DNA of 64,000 nt from Pararhodobacter aggregans (GTDB lineage: Bacteria > Pseudomonadota > Alphaproteobacteria > Rhodobacterales > Rhodobacteraceae): NCBI RefSeq assembly GCF_003075525.1, contig NZ_QDDR01000004.1:124001-188000 (forward strand), in the 5' to 3' direction. Every line of letters starts with the position of its first letter. Positions within the stretch are counted from its first letter, which is position 1. Below, one piece after another: positions 26,656-35,516 of this stretch. A program made the translations under genes and the position numbers. A model generated the notes under the pieces. The model saw only the letters and a program-made list of their open reading frames with translations, ran no database searches and had not been told where the DNA came from.

Positions 26656-26681
26656 GGTCTCTCCTCCCAGTTCAAAGGGTA

Positions 26682-26706
26682 TGCCCCCGCGACCGGCGCG
26701 GGGGCA
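26682..26706 (-). other. Strong hairpin between dapA-like and TAXI receptor genes
   Basis: Perfect ten-base arms TGCCCCCGCG and CGCGGGGGCA with loop ACCGG, in the 56-base gap after the dapA-like stop on the minus strand. No T-run follows. It may protect the downstream receptor mRNA after processing. Confidence 0.6.
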
Positions 26707-26711
26707 ATGTC

Positions 26712-27653
26712 TCATTCGGCGGCGAGAAGGTTCTCGACCCGGCCGATGCCCGCGGCGTCGAAGGCGGCGAAGATCTCGGCCTCGGCCGCAGCGCCCAGGT
26801 TCTTCAGCGGCTCGCGGATCGTGGCGTGATCCAGCACGCCGCGCTTCACCAGACCCAGCTTCAGCGCGACCGTACCCTCCATGTGCGAGCCACGGTGATA
26901 GACCGCGCGCGTCACCGGCAGCAGGCGCTCGAAGATGGCGCGGGCGGTCGGGTAATCCTGCGCCTTGCCGGCCTTGATCAGGTCGATCAGCAGTTCGGGC
27001 GCGATGTTGCCGTAGCCGACCAGCAGGCCGTCCACGTCGAACATGGTCGGCAGCAACCATTCGTCATGGCAGGACAGGACCTGCAGGTCGGGCTGCGCGG
27101 CCTTCAGCTGCGGGATCTCGACATACCAGCGCTTCATGTTGCGCACGCCGTTCTTGGTGGCGACGACGCCCGGCTGCGCGGCGATGGCGAGCTGGGTGTC
27201 GAGGTCATAGCTGGCCTTGGTCGCGTCGGGGTACTGGAACAGGATTTCCTGCAGGCCCGAGGCCTCCCAGATCGCCTTGTAGCGGTCTTGCGGCGCGCCT
27301 TTCTGGAAGCCGAAACGCAGCCAGCCGTGGTTCGGATAGACCAGGGCGCCGGTGGCACCCGCATCCTTGCACTTGCGGGCCTCTTCGGCGGCGACCTTGG
27401 TGCCTTCGCCGGTGATGCCGGCGATGATCGGAATATCAACGGCATCGGCATAGGCGCGGATCAGGTCCAGGCGTTCGCCCTCGGTCAGGAAGGTGCCTTC
27501 GCCCGCATGGCCCAGGATCACCAGCGAGGTGACATCCTCGAACGAGGCCAGCCATTTGGCGATGCGCACATTGGCGTCGAAATCGACATCGCCGTTTTTC
27601 TTGAAGGCGGTGACGGGGGCCGGGCTGAGGCCGCGCAGGTTCATCGGTTTCAT
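26712..27653 (-). CDS. DapA/N-acetylneuraminate lyase superfamily aldolase or dehydratase
   Basis: Class I TIM-barrel enzyme of 313 residues that forms a Schiff base with a keto acid. The lysine is Lys167 (GVVATKNGV) and the partner tyrosine Tyr141 (FQYPD). The substrate-loop motif GHAGEGTFLTEGER replaces the GTTGE of dihydrodipicolinate synthase, so it is not the lysine enzyme. More likely it is a catabolic keto-sugar or keto-acid lyase. The ATG at 27653 has a GGAGAG site. It is the first gene of the TAXI-TRAP operon, divergent from a LacI regulator, which supports a sugar-acid substrate. Confidence 0.87.
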   Translation of the reverse strand: MKPMNLRGLSPAPVTAFKKNGDVDFDANVRIAKWLASFEDVTSLVILGHAGEGTFLTEGERLDLIRAYADAVDIPIIAGITGEGTKVAAEEARKCKDAGATGALVYPNHGWLRFGFQKGAPQDRYKAIWEASGLQEILFQYPDATKASYDLDTQLAIAAQPGVVATKNGVRNMKRWYVEIPQLKAAQPDLQVLSCHDEWLLPTMFDVDGLLVGYGNIAPELLIDLIKAGKAQDYPTARAIFERLLPVTRAVYHRGSHMEGTVALKLGLVKRGVLDHATIREPLKNLGAAAEAEIFAAFDAAGIGRVENLLAAE

Positions 27654-27681
27654 GGTGCTCTCCTGGATAAGTATCGTTTGC

Positions 27682-27693
27682 GGGAACGTTCCC
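27682..27693. promoter_or_regulatory. LacI-type operator, copy 1
   Basis: Perfect palindrome GGGAACGTTCCC, 28 bases upstream of the dapA-like start. It is identical to the copy at 27750-27761; shared flanks extend the match to CGGGAACGTTCCCAT. The centre CG palindrome is what LacI/PurR-type hinge helices prefer. Confidence 0.75.
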
Positions 27694-27749
27694 ATCGGCG
27701 GGTGAGTTTTTTGCTTGCTGCGGTCAGGCCGGTGTGTGAGAACGATAGC

Positions 27750-27761
27750 GGGAACGTTCCC
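27750..27761. promoter_or_regulatory. LacI-type operator, copy 2
   Basis: Second perfect GGGAACGTTCCC, 68 bases centre to centre from copy 1 and 88 bases before the lacI-type start. The pair could support repression of both divergent promoters, possibly with looping. The spacing is about six and a half turns, so the two sites are not on the same face. Confidence 0.75.
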
Positions 27762-27848
27762 ATTTACGGCCGGCCCCCGGCACTCGTCAACCAAAAAAAT
27801 GACAGTGCCGAACCGGGGGGCTACAAGGACAAAGGACAGGAGGGCGCG

Positions 27849-28871
27849 GTGGCCAACGACCTATCAGACAGAAAGACCAGCGGCCGGGTGACGATCCTCG
27901 ACGTCGCCGCGGCCGCGGGCGTGTCGAAATCGACGGTCTCGCGCATCCTGGATGAACGCCTGCCGCGCGCCAGCAATCCAACGGCGGACCGGGTCCGTCA
28001 GGTGGCAGCGGACCTCGGCTATGTCCGCGACGTGAGTGCCGCGAACCTGCGGCGCGGAACCTCGCTGACGCTGGGGGTGATCGTGCCGCGCCTGACCGAT
28101 ACCGTGATGGCGATGCTCTACGAAAGCCTCGCCCGCGCCTGTTCCCGCCGGGGCCGCTCCGCCATCGTCGCCACCACCGACGACCGGCCCGAAGCCGTGC
28201 GGGCCGCGGCCGATTCGCTTTTCAACCGCGGGGTCGACGGGCTGGTGCTGGCCACCACCCGCACCGACGACGATTTCGCCTCGGAACTGCGCGACCGCGG
28301 GATCCCCTTCGTGCTGGCGCTGCGCGGCGACGGCCATTCCGCCGCCTCGCTGGGCGACGACGATCTGGGCGGCTGGCTGGCCACGCGGCACCTGATCGAC
28401 CTGGGCCACCGGCGCATCGCCCTGATCGCCGGGCCGGAACATGCCTCGAATGCGCTTGGCCGGGTCGAGGGCTACCGGCGGGCCATGGCCGAGGCCGGTC
28501 TGCCGGTCGATCCCTCCTGGGTCGTGCCCTCGGCCTTCAGCATCGAGGGCGGGGCGGAGGCGGTGCAGGGCATCCTGAAACTCGACCCGCGACCAACGGC
28601 GATATTTGCGGTGAACGACAATACCGCCATCGGCGCGATGTCGGTCATCCAGCGAGCCGGGCTGAACATCCCCAGCGACATCTCGCTGGTCGGCTACAAC
28701 GACATTCCGCTCGTCTCGCATCTGTCGACGCCCCTGACCACGGTCCGCGTCCCCTTCGACCAGATCGCAACCGGCGCGCTGGAGCTGTTGCTGGCCGGCA
28801 GCACCGACGAACAGCGCATCGCCACGCCGACGCTGATCCCCCGGGCAACCAGCGCGGCGCCGGGGCGCTAA
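27849..28871 (+). CDS. LacI-family transcriptional regulator
   Basis: A 340-residue repressor. The N-terminal helix-turn-helix and hinge are at residues 14-65 (TILDVAAAAGVSKSTVSRIL, ADLGYVRDVSAANLRRG), followed by a periplasmic-binding-protein-like ligand domain (LTLGVIVPRLTD, GVDGLVLATTRTDD, AIFAVNDNTAIGAM, ISLVGYNDIPL). The GTG start at 27849 is preceded by AGGAGGG. It is divergent from the dapA-TAXI-TRAP operon, with two identical palindromes in the shared promoter region, so autoregulation plus control of that operon is likely. Confidence 0.93.
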   Translation: MANDLSDRKTSGRVTILDVAAAAGVSKSTVSRILDERLPRASNPTADRVRQVAADLGYVRDVSAANLRRGTSLTLGVIVPRLTDTVMAMLYESLARACSRRGRSAIVATTDDRPEAVRAAADSLFNRGVDGLVLATTRTDDDFASELRDRGIPFVLALRGDGHSAASLGDDDLGGWLATRHLIDLGHRRIALIAGPEHASNALGRVEGYRRAMAEAGLPVDPSWVVPSAFSIEGGAEAVQGILKLDPRPTAIFAVNDNTAIGAMSVIQRAGLNIPSDISLVGYNDIPLVSHLSTPLTTVRVPFDQIATGALELLLAGSTDEQRIATPTLIPRATSAAPGR

Positions 28872-29177
28872 GCGCGGGCGGAGGGCATTCCGTCTCCGTC
28901 GATGACGTCAACTATGACTTGGCGCGAGCTTCCGAATCTTGGGGCGGGAGCGCCGGGCGGCATACCAACTCCATCTCAACCGCAATGATCTCGGGACGCT
29001 CGGCAGGGCGTCCGACCGGGTTTTCCGGCTGGCCAGCCTGTGATCGCACCAGGATTTTCGGGAAAAGTGCTTGAAAGACAGGCGCTTGTAGAACTGTATC
29101 GCAAACATCAAAACTGTATGCAATTTTTCTTTACAGAATGCAAAATGCTGGTCTAGCGTACCGAGACAGGAGAAATC
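28872..29177. promoter_or_regulatory. Intergenic region with direct repeats ahead of gntR
   Basis: I see no supported gene in this 306-base gap. The last 90 bases are AT-rich and contain the direct repeat AACTGTAT at 29092-29099 and 29112-29119, a 20-base step, each followed by (C)GCAA. These are candidate half-sites for the GntR regulator at 29178. The first 200 bases look like non-coding GC-rich sequence, possibly decayed coding DNA. Confidence 0.4.
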
Positions 29178-29858
29178 ATGCCTCATACTCTGCGCCAGAA
29201 GATCGCCGACCTTGTACTGAACGGGGAACTGAAGCCGGGCGACCGCCTCGACGAACTGTCCCTCGCGGATCGTTTCGGCGTGTCCCGGACCCCGATACGC
29301 GAGGCCATCAGACAGCTTGGCGCCTCGGGCCTGATCGAGATCCGGCCGCGCCGCTCGGCGGTGGTGCGCAGCTTCGACCGGACCGAACTCAGCGAAGCCT
29401 TCGAGGCGATGGGCGAGATCGAGGCGCTCTGCGCCTCGCTCGCCGCCGTGCGCATGAACGAGGCCGAGCGGCTCAAGCTGCGCGCGCTCATGGCCGCCTC
29501 GCAGGATGTCAGCGCCCGCAACGACCGGCCCGCAGCGCTGGAGCTGGACTTCGAATTCCACGGCCAGCTGCACGACGGCGCCCGCAACCGGATGCTCAAG
29601 ACGGTGGCCGAGGAAACGCGGCTCAGGATCACGCCCTACAGTGCCGCGCTCTACATGATGGAAGGCTACAACGCCGATCTCGAGCGTCCGCATTCGCAGC
29701 ATGCGGCCATCGCCGACGCCGTCCTTGCTGGCAATGGCGAGGGCGCCGCGCGGCTGATGCGTGAGCATATCGCGCAATCGCTGATCTCGCTCCAGCAATT
29801 CTTTGCCGACACGCAATCGCGGTCGGATGCTCCCAAAGTGAAAGGCGACGCCAGGTGA
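29178..29858 (+). CDS. GntR-family regulator, FCD (FadR) subgroup
   Basis: A 226-residue regulator with an N-terminal winged helix (DRLDELSLADRFGVSRTPIREAIRQLGASG) and a C-terminal FCD domain (LDFEFHGQLHDGARNRML and HAAIADAVLAGNGEGAARLMREHI carry the likely metal ligands). The ATG at 29178 follows AGGAG. Its stop overlaps the GTG start of the gamma-glutamyltransferase gene by four bases. It is therefore the first gene of a seven-gene operon and its likely regulator, acting through the repeats just upstream. Confidence 0.9.
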   Translation: MPHTLRQKIADLVLNGELKPGDRLDELSLADRFGVSRTPIREAIRQLGASGLIEIRPRRSAVVRSFDRTELSEAFEAMGEIEALCASLAAVRMNEAERLKLRALMAASQDVSARNDRPAALELDFEFHGQLHDGARNRMLKTVAEETRLRITPYSAALYMMEGYNADLERPHSQHAAIADAVLAGNGEGAARLMREHIAQSLISLQQFFADTQSRSDAPKVKGDAR

Positions 29859-31447
29859 CACATTCGTTTCAAGGGCCCGGGCGCGCGCCGATGTACGCGA
29901 CCGAGGCGATGTGCGCGACCTCGCATCCCGCCGCCGCCCGTGTCGCGCTGGCCATGCTGGGGCAGGGGGGGAATGCCGTCGATGCGGCGGTGGCCGGGGC
30001 CGTGGTGCTGGGCTTTTGCGAACCGGCGATGTGCGGGCTGGGCGGCGATGTCTTCGCGCTGATCCATGATGCGAAGACCGGGGAAAGCCGGGGGCTGAAC
30101 GGCACCGGACGGGCGCCCGCCGCGCTGCATGCGGGCGATCTACGGGCGCAGGGCCTGACCGCGGTCAGCCTTGATTCGGTGCATGCGGTGACCGTGCCGG
30201 GCGCGGTCGACGCCTTCGACCGGCTGATCGCGACCGAGGGGCGGCTGGATCTGGCGACGGTCCTCGCGCCCGCCATCGCGGTGGCCGAGCGCGGCGTGCC
30301 CACCCATCGCCGCACCGCCATCGACGGGGCGACTTTCGCTGGGCGGCTCAAAGGCGCCGGGCGGCAGCATTTCATGCGGGAGGGGCGCAGCCTCCGCGAG
30401 GGCGAGATCTTCGCCGCCCCCGGTCAGGCCGAGGCCCTGCGCCTGATCGCCCGCGAGGGCGCCCGCGCCTTCTACGAAGGGCCGGTGATGGAGGATATCC
30501 TGGCCACGCTGCGGGCCGAGGGCGGGTTGCACAGCGCCGAGGATTTCGCGCGGACCGCTGCCACGCCGGTCACGCCGATCCGACGGGCCTATCGCGGCCA
30601 TGATCTGGTGGAATTGCCGCCGAACGGGCAGGGGGCCACCGCGCTGCTGCTGGCCGGACTGCTGGAGCGGTTCGATATCGCCAGCCTGAACCCGCGGGGC
30701 GCCGAGCGCGTCCATCTGGAGGCCGAGGCGACGCGCCTTGCCTACAGCGCCCGCAACCGCTTCATCGGTGACCCGGGCGAGGGGGAGTTGAACCTCGACG
30801 GGATGCTGTCCGACGCCGCCATCGACGAGATCGCCGCCCATATCGACCCCAAACGCGCCGGCAAGACCCTGCCGCCCCGTTTCGAGGCGCTGCACAAGGA
30901 CACGGTCTATATCACCGTGGTCGATGCCGAGGGGCTCTGCGTCTCGCTGATCTATTCGCTGTTCTGGCCCTACGGATCGGGCTTTGCCTCGGAACGCTTC
31001 GGCATCCCGCTGCACAACCGCGGCGCCGGTTTCACCCTGGCCGAAGGCCATGTGAACGAGCTGATCGGCGGCAAGCGGCCGCTGCACACGCTCTTGCCCG
31101 GCCTGCTGGAGGTTCCGGGCACCTATGCCATGCCCTTCGGCGTGATGGGCGGGGCCTATCAGGCGACGGGCCACGCGCATTTCGTCTCGAATCTCGTGGA
31201 TTACGGGATGGACGTGCAGGCCGCCATCGACGGGCCGCGCAGTTTCCTCGACATCACCTCGGGCAAGCTGGAACTGGAGAGCACCTTTGACGAGGGCGTC
31301 GCGGCCCGGCTGGTCGAGATGGGCCATGACGTGACCCGCGCGCGGGTCGGCATGGGCGGGGCGCAGGCCATCCGCCGGGACGCCGCGACGGGGCTGCTGA
31401 CCGGCGGCAGCGATCCGCGCAAAGACGGTCTGGCCCTGGGGATCTGA
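29855..31447 (+). CDS. Gamma-glutamyltransferase family protein, no signal peptide
   Basis: N-terminal nucleophile hydrolase of 530 residues. The autoprocessing threonine is Thr350 (HKDTVYITVVD, corresponding to TTHxSVVD in known enzymes), splitting the chain into about 349- and 181-residue subunits. Other family marks are GGNAVDAAVA near residue 40, MCGLGGD at 59-65 and GGAYQATGHAHFVSNLVDYG. There is no signal peptide, so it acts in the cytoplasm on an imported compound, unlike periplasmic glutathione-degrading GGT. The second threonine and histidine of the classical motif are replaced by V and Y, fitting the cephalosporin-acylase-like or gamma-glutamylamide subgroup. The GTG start at 29855 overlaps gntR. 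Confidence 0.9.
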   Translation: MTHSFQGPGRAPMYATEAMCATSHPAAARVALAMLGQGGNAVDAAVAGAVVLGFCEPAMCGLGGDVFALIHDAKTGESRGLNGTGRAPAALHAGDLRAQGLTAVSLDSVHAVTVPGAVDAFDRLIATEGRLDLATVLAPAIAVAERGVPTHRRTAIDGATFAGRLKGAGRQHFMREGRSLREGEIFAAPGQAEALRLIAREGARAFYEGPVMEDILATLRAEGGLHSAEDFARTAATPVTPIRRAYRGHDLVELPPNGQGATALLLAGLLERFDIASLNPRGAERVHLEAEATRLAYSARNRFIGDPGEGELNLDGMLSDAAIDEIAAHIDPKRAGKTLPPRFEALHKDTVYITVVDAEGLCVSLIYSLFWPYGSGFASERFGIPLHNRGAGFTLAEGHVNELIGGKRPLHTLLPGLLEVPGTYAMPFGVMGGAYQATGHAHFVSNLVDYGMDVQAAIDGPRSFLDITSGKLELESTFDEGVAARLVEMGHDVTRARVGMGGAQAIRRDAATGLLTGGSDPRKDGLALGI

Positions 31448-31448
31448 C

Positions 31449-31961
31449 ATGACCGCGCAGCCCCGCAGAACCGAGATGAAAGTCAGCTTTTCCGGGGTGC
31501 TGCGCGGTCTCGCCGCCCTCGCCGTCGTCGCCCTTCTGATGGCGCAGATCGTGATCGTCGCGCTGCGCTACGTCTTCTCCCTGGGCGCGCCCTGGGCCAC
31601 GGACCTGCTGACCTATCTGTTCTTCTTCATCGTCTCGCTGCCGCTGGTGGGCGTGATCCTGCGCAACGAAAGCGTCCGGGTGGACGTGTTCAGCGGCCGC
31701 TTCCCGCCGCGGCTGAACCGGATCATCGACCGGGTCGCCCTGCTGGGCCTCTTGTTCCCGGCGACGGCCTGGGCTGCGTGGAACGCGGTGCCGATGGTGC
31801 GGACCTCGTGGCGGGTGCTGGAGGGGTCGCCGACGCTGGGCGGCCTGCCGGGCCTCTTCCTGCTCAAGACGGTGACGGCCCTGATTTTCGCCGCACTCGC
31901 GCTGGTCGCGTTGATCGTCGGCCTGCGGCCGCGCCTTTACGGAAAGGGTGACAAGACATGA
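31449..31961 (+). CDS. TRAP transporter small permease (DctQ)
   Basis: A 170-residue four-helix subunit. Helices are at GLAALAVVALLMAQIVIVAL, LTYLFFFIVSLPLVGVIL, VALLGLLFPATAWAAW and FLLKTVTALIFAALALVALI. The conserved loop is RNESVRVDVFSGRFPPRL. It starts one base after the gamma-glutamyltransferase stop and overlaps dctM by four bases. Confidence 0.92.
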   Translation: MTAQPRRTEMKVSFSGVLRGLAALAVVALLMAQIVIVALRYVFSLGAPWATDLLTYLFFFIVSLPLVGVILRNESVRVDVFSGRFPPRLNRIIDRVALLGLLFPATAWAAWNAVPMVRTSWRVLEGSPTLGGLPGLFLLKTVTALIFAALALVALIVGLRPRLYGKGDKT

Positions 31962-33514
31962 GCGATGCGCTCCTTGCCCTTCTGGGCGTGCTGCTGCTCG
32001 GCGGCATCCTGTCCGGTGCGCCGGTCGGCTTCGTCTTGCTCGGTGTGCCGACGCTGGTGGCCCTCCTCGGCGCGTCGCTCGGCGTCTTCGACCTCGGCTT
32101 TCTCTCGGCCTTTCCGTCGCGGGCCTTCGGCATCCTGACCAACGACGTTTTCCTCTCGGTGCCGCTTTTCGTGCTGATGGGCGGGCTGATGGAGCGTTCC
32201 AACATCGCCAAGCGCATGATGCTGACGGCGGGCGCGCTGTTCGGCAAGCGCGAGGGCGGCATGGCCTATGCCGTCGTGATCGTCGGCGCGCTGCTCGCGG
32301 CCTCGACCGGGGTGATCGGCGCCACGATCTTCATGCTGGGCCTGATCGCCATGCCCGCCATGCTGCAGGCCGGATATTCGAAATCGCTGGCGTCCGGCGT
32401 CATCTGCGCCTCGGGCTCGCTGGGGCAGATCATCCCGCCGTCGATCCTGCTGATCCTGCTGACCGATCAGGTCTCCTCGGCCTATCAGGCCGGACGGCGC
32501 TCGGCCGGGGAATGGGCGGTGCAGCCGGTCTCGGTCGGCGATCTCTTTGCGGGGGCCTTCATTCCCGGGCTGATGCTGGTCGGGCTTTACCTCCTCTATA
32601 TCCTTGTCACCTCGCTCCGCCGACCCGAAAGCTGCCCGCCGGTGATCCCGCGCGACGAGCTGGGTAACCAGACCCGTCCCGACCTTGCCGAAGTGACCTA
32701 TTCGCTGGTCATGCCGCTTCTCCTGATCCTGATCGTGCTGGGCTCGATCCTGGGCGGGATCGCCACCGCCACGGAAAGCGCCGCCCTTGGCGCGGCCGGG
32801 GCGCTGGTCATGACGGCGATGGACCGCGACGGCGTGCCACGCTGGCGGCGGGCGCTCATGGTCGCGGTGCTGCCCGCGGCGCTGGCTCTGGTGCTGGTCA
32901 AGGCGATGGGCGGGGCCCAGGCCTCGCCGCTGGCGGCCGGGATCGGGACGGTGGCGCTGGTCATGCTCTGCCTCGGCACACTGGCCGCGCTGGTGCAGGA
33001 ATTCCGCCGCGGCGGGCTGTGGGACGTGACGCTGAGCACCGCGAGCATGGTCTCCATGCTGACGCTCATCGTGCTGGGCGCGACCATGCTGTCGCTGGTC
33101 TTCCGGGGCCTGCACGGCGAGGCGATGGTCGAGGACTTCCTGCATGGCCTGCCGGGCGGCAGCATGACTGCGGTACTGGTGGTCATGGCGATCATCTTCG
33201 CCCTCGGCTTCGTCATCGAATACGTCGAGATCATCTTCATCGTCGTGCCGATCGCCGGCCCGCCCCTGATGGCCGCAGGCGTCGACCCGGTGTGGTTCGC
33301 CATCCTCATCAGCCTGAACCTGCAGATCAGCTTCCTCACGCCGCCCTTCGGCTACGCGCTGTTCTACTTCCGCCGCGTCGCGCCGCCGACCGTGCAAACC
33401 ATCGACATCTACAGGGGGATCGTGCCGTTCATCCTCTTGCAGATGGTCGCGCTGGCCATCGTCTACCTGGTCCCCGACCTCGCGACATGGCTGCCCCGCG
33501 CCCTCTACCACTGA
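31958..33514 (+). CDS. TRAP transporter large permease (DctM), long form
   Basis: A 518-residue permease, about 90 residues longer than the other two DctM proteins here, with the extra length in a loop and additional helices between residues 180 and 340 (for example after YQAGRRSAGEWAVQPVSVGDLF). This matches the group used by TauT-like or carboxylate TRAP systems with long DctM. Family marks include IICASGSLGQIIPPSILLIL and LNLQISFLTPPFGYALFYF. Gene order is Q-M-P. Confidence 0.94.
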   Translation: MSDALLALLGVLLLGGILSGAPVGFVLLGVPTLVALLGASLGVFDLGFLSAFPSRAFGILTNDVFLSVPLFVLMGGLMERSNIAKRMMLTAGALFGKREGGMAYAVVIVGALLAASTGVIGATIFMLGLIAMPAMLQAGYSKSLASGVICASGSLGQIIPPSILLILLTDQVSSAYQAGRRSAGEWAVQPVSVGDLFAGAFIPGLMLVGLYLLYILVTSLRRPESCPPVIPRDELGNQTRPDLAEVTYSLVMPLLLILIVLGSILGGIATATESAALGAAGALVMTAMDRDGVPRWRRALMVAVLPAALALVLVKAMGGAQASPLAAGIGTVALVMLCLGTLAALVQEFRRGGLWDVTLSTASMVSMLTLIVLGATMLSLVFRGLHGEAMVEDFLHGLPGGSMTAVLVVMAIIFALGFVIEYVEIIFIVVPIAGPPLMAAGVDPVWFAILISLNLQISFLTPPFGYALFYFRRVAPPTVQTIDIYRGIVPFILLQMVALAIVYLVPDLATWLPRALYH

Positions 33515-33543
33515 GCGGCCCAACCAACAGGGATCATACCATA

Positions 33544-34623
33544 ATGAAAAGAAGAACCTTCCTCACCACTGCCGCCGTTTCGCCCGTGGCCCTCGCCGCG
33601 CCCGGCATCGCCCGCGCCCAGGCGCAGCACAACTGGAAACTGGTGACCTCGGTGCCGCGCGGCCTGCCCGGTCCCGGCGCCTCGGCTCAACGCTGGGCCG
33701 AGCGCATCACCCGGATCTCCGAGGGGGCGATCAACGTCCAGGTGTTCGGCGCGGGCGAGCTGGTCGCGCCCTTCGCCACGCAGGAAGCGGTGGAGAGCGG
33801 CACGGCCGAGGCCTATCACGGCTCGGGCACCTGGTTTTCGGGGCGCGACATCGCGCATGCCTTCTTCACCGCCGCGCCCTTCGGCCTGACCTATGACGAG
33901 ATGCACGCCTGGATGTATTTCGGCGGCGGGCAGCAGCTGCTGGATGAATTCACCAACACCCGCGGCCTGAAGATCTTCATCGGCGGCGGCTCGGGCCTGC
34001 AGACCGCCGGCTGGTTCAAGCGCGAGATCACCTCGCTCGACGATCTGAGGGGCCTGAACTTCCGCGCCGCCGGGCTTTACGGCGAGGTGCTGCGCAAGCT
34101 GGGGGTCAACCCGACCTCGATCCCGCCGGGCGACATTTTCGCCGCGCTGCAGGCGGGGACGCTCGACGGGGCCGAATGGGTGGGGCCGTCCAATGACCTC
34201 GCGTTCGGGCTGCAGAACGTGGCGGGCTACATGTACGCCCCCTCGCCGGTCGAGGTCTATGGCGGCATCGAGTTCGGCATCGGCATGGCGGCCTGGGAGG
34301 CGCTGACCGACAGCCAGCGGCTGATGGTCGAGACGGTGACCGAGGCCGAGGCCAACCGATCCTCGGCCGACACCTTCCACGCCAACCTCGCGGCCTATGA
34401 GGTGCTGCGCTCGAACCCCGATCTGACCATCGGTGATTTCCCCGACGATGTCTGGGCCGGGATCGAGACCGCCTGTGCCGAGGTGATCGAAGAAGTGAAG
34501 GAAACCAGCGACTTCCACCGCCGCTTCGTCGAGGCCTATTACAGCTACGTCCGCCAGGCGACCACCTACAAGCAATATTACGACACCGGCTTCATGGTGC
34601 GCCGCCAGAACTTCTTCCTGTGA
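33544..34623 (+). CDS. TRAP transporter substrate-binding protein (DctP family), Tat signal
   Basis: A 359-residue receptor whose signal (MKRRTFLTTAAVSPVALAA, cleaved near ARA/QA) has the twin-arginine RRTFL pattern, so it is likely exported folded by Tat. The core has NVQVFGAGELVAPFATQEAV, LRGLNFRAAGLYGEVLRKLG and DGAEWVGPSNDLAFGLQ, resembling receptors for keto acids and carboxylates (TakP group). It closes the Q-M-P set and is followed by a hairpin at 34630-34660. The ATG is at 33544. Confidence 0.93.
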   Translation: MKRRTFLTTAAVSPVALAAPGIARAQAQHNWKLVTSVPRGLPGPGASAQRWAERITRISEGAINVQVFGAGELVAPFATQEAVESGTAEAYHGSGTWFSGRDIAHAFFTAAPFGLTYDEMHAWMYFGGGQQLLDEFTNTRGLKIFIGGGSGLQTAGWFKREITSLDDLRGLNFRAAGLYGEVLRKLGVNPTSIPPGDIFAALQAGTLDGAEWVGPSNDLAFGLQNVAGYMYAPSPVEVYGGIEFGIGMAAWEALTDSQRLMVETVTEAEANRSSADTFHANLAAYEVLRSNPDLTIGDFPDDVWAGIETACAEVIEEVKETSDFHRRFVEAYYSYVRQATTYKQYYDTGFMVRRQNFFL

Positions 34624-34629
34624 CGAGAC

Positions 34630-34660
34630 GCGCGGACCCAGCCCCGGGCCGGGTCCGCGC
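34630..34660 (+). other. Strong hairpin between dctP and TauE-like gene
   Basis: Perfect ten-base arms GCGCGGACCC and GGGTCCGCGC around an 11-base loop, just past the dctP stop. There is no T-run. It probably stabilises the receptor message or attenuates transcription into the exporter gene. Confidence 0.6.
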
Positions 34661-34675
34661 CATAAGGACGCCGTC

Positions 34676-35497
34676 ATGACCCTCGATCCCGCGCTGCTTG
34701 TCCGGTTGTTCCTGCTGCTGCTGGCAATCGGCGCCCTGGCTGGGCTCCTCGCGGGGCTGCTGGGGGTCGGCGGCGGCATCGTGCTGGTGCCGGCCTTCCA
34801 CTACAGCTTCACGCTGCTGGGCTTTGCCAGCGATGCCTTGATGCAGATCTGCATTGCCACCTCGCTGGCCACGATCGTCGTCACCTCGGCCCGGTCGCTG
34901 CAGGCCCATGACAAGCGCGGGGCGGTCGACTGGGCGATCCTGAAACGCTGGGCGCCGGGGATCGTCATCGGCGCAGCGATTGCCGTCGTCGTGGCGGCGC
35001 AGCTGCGTTCCGGCACCTTGCAGGCGATCTTCGGCGGGTTGGCCCTGATCGTCGGCCTCTACATGACCTTCGGCCGCGCAAGCTGGCAGATCGCCCCGCA
35101 GATGCCCGGCGGCGCGGTCAGGGCCGCCGCCGCGCCCCTGATCGGGTTCCTGTCGGTGCTGATGGGGATCGGCGGAGGCTCCTTCGGCGTGCCCTTCATG
35201 ACGCTGCACGGGGTCGCCATCCACCGGGCGGTGGCGACGGCGGCGGGTTTCGGCCTGCTGATCGCCGTGCCCTCGGTCATCGGTTTCGCCTTCCTGCCGG
35301 TGGCGGTCCATCCGCCCCTGACGCAGGGCGCGATCAACATCCCGACCTTCCTCGTCATCGTGTCGATGACGCTTCTGACCGCGCCCCTCGGCGCGCGGCT
35401 GGCCCATGCGACGCGGCCCGTGCTGCTGAAACGGGTGTTCGGCGCCTTCCTGACCCTTGTCGCGCTGACCATGCTGCGCCGCGCGCTGGGGTTCTGA
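34676..35497 (+). CDS. TauE/SafE family membrane permease
   Basis: A 273-residue integral membrane protein with about eight helices. Two copies of the family repeat are visible: LLAGLLGVGGGIVLVPAF near residue 25 and LMGIGGGSFGVPFMTLHG near residue 160. TauE/SafE proteins export sulfite, sulfoacetate or organic anions. It lies between the TRAP receptor and an amidase gene in the gamma-glutamyltransferase operon. It may export an anionic by-product of the imported compound; a sulfur-containing substrate would fit but is not shown. Confidence 0.9.
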   Translation: MTLDPALLVRLFLLLLAIGALAGLLAGLLGVGGGIVLVPAFHYSFTLLGFASDALMQICIATSLATIVVTSARSLQAHDKRGAVDWAILKRWAPGIVIGAAIAVVVAAQLRSGTLQAIFGGLALIVGLYMTFGRASWQIAPQMPGGAVRAAAAPLIGFLSVLMGIGGGSFGVPFMTLHGVAIHRAVATAAGFGLLIAVPSVIGFAFLPVAVHPPLTQGAINIPTFLVIVSMTLLTAPLGARLAHATRPVLLKRVFGAFLTLVALTMLRRALGF

Positions 35498-35516
35498 CAG
35501 CTTTGAGGCAGAGACC

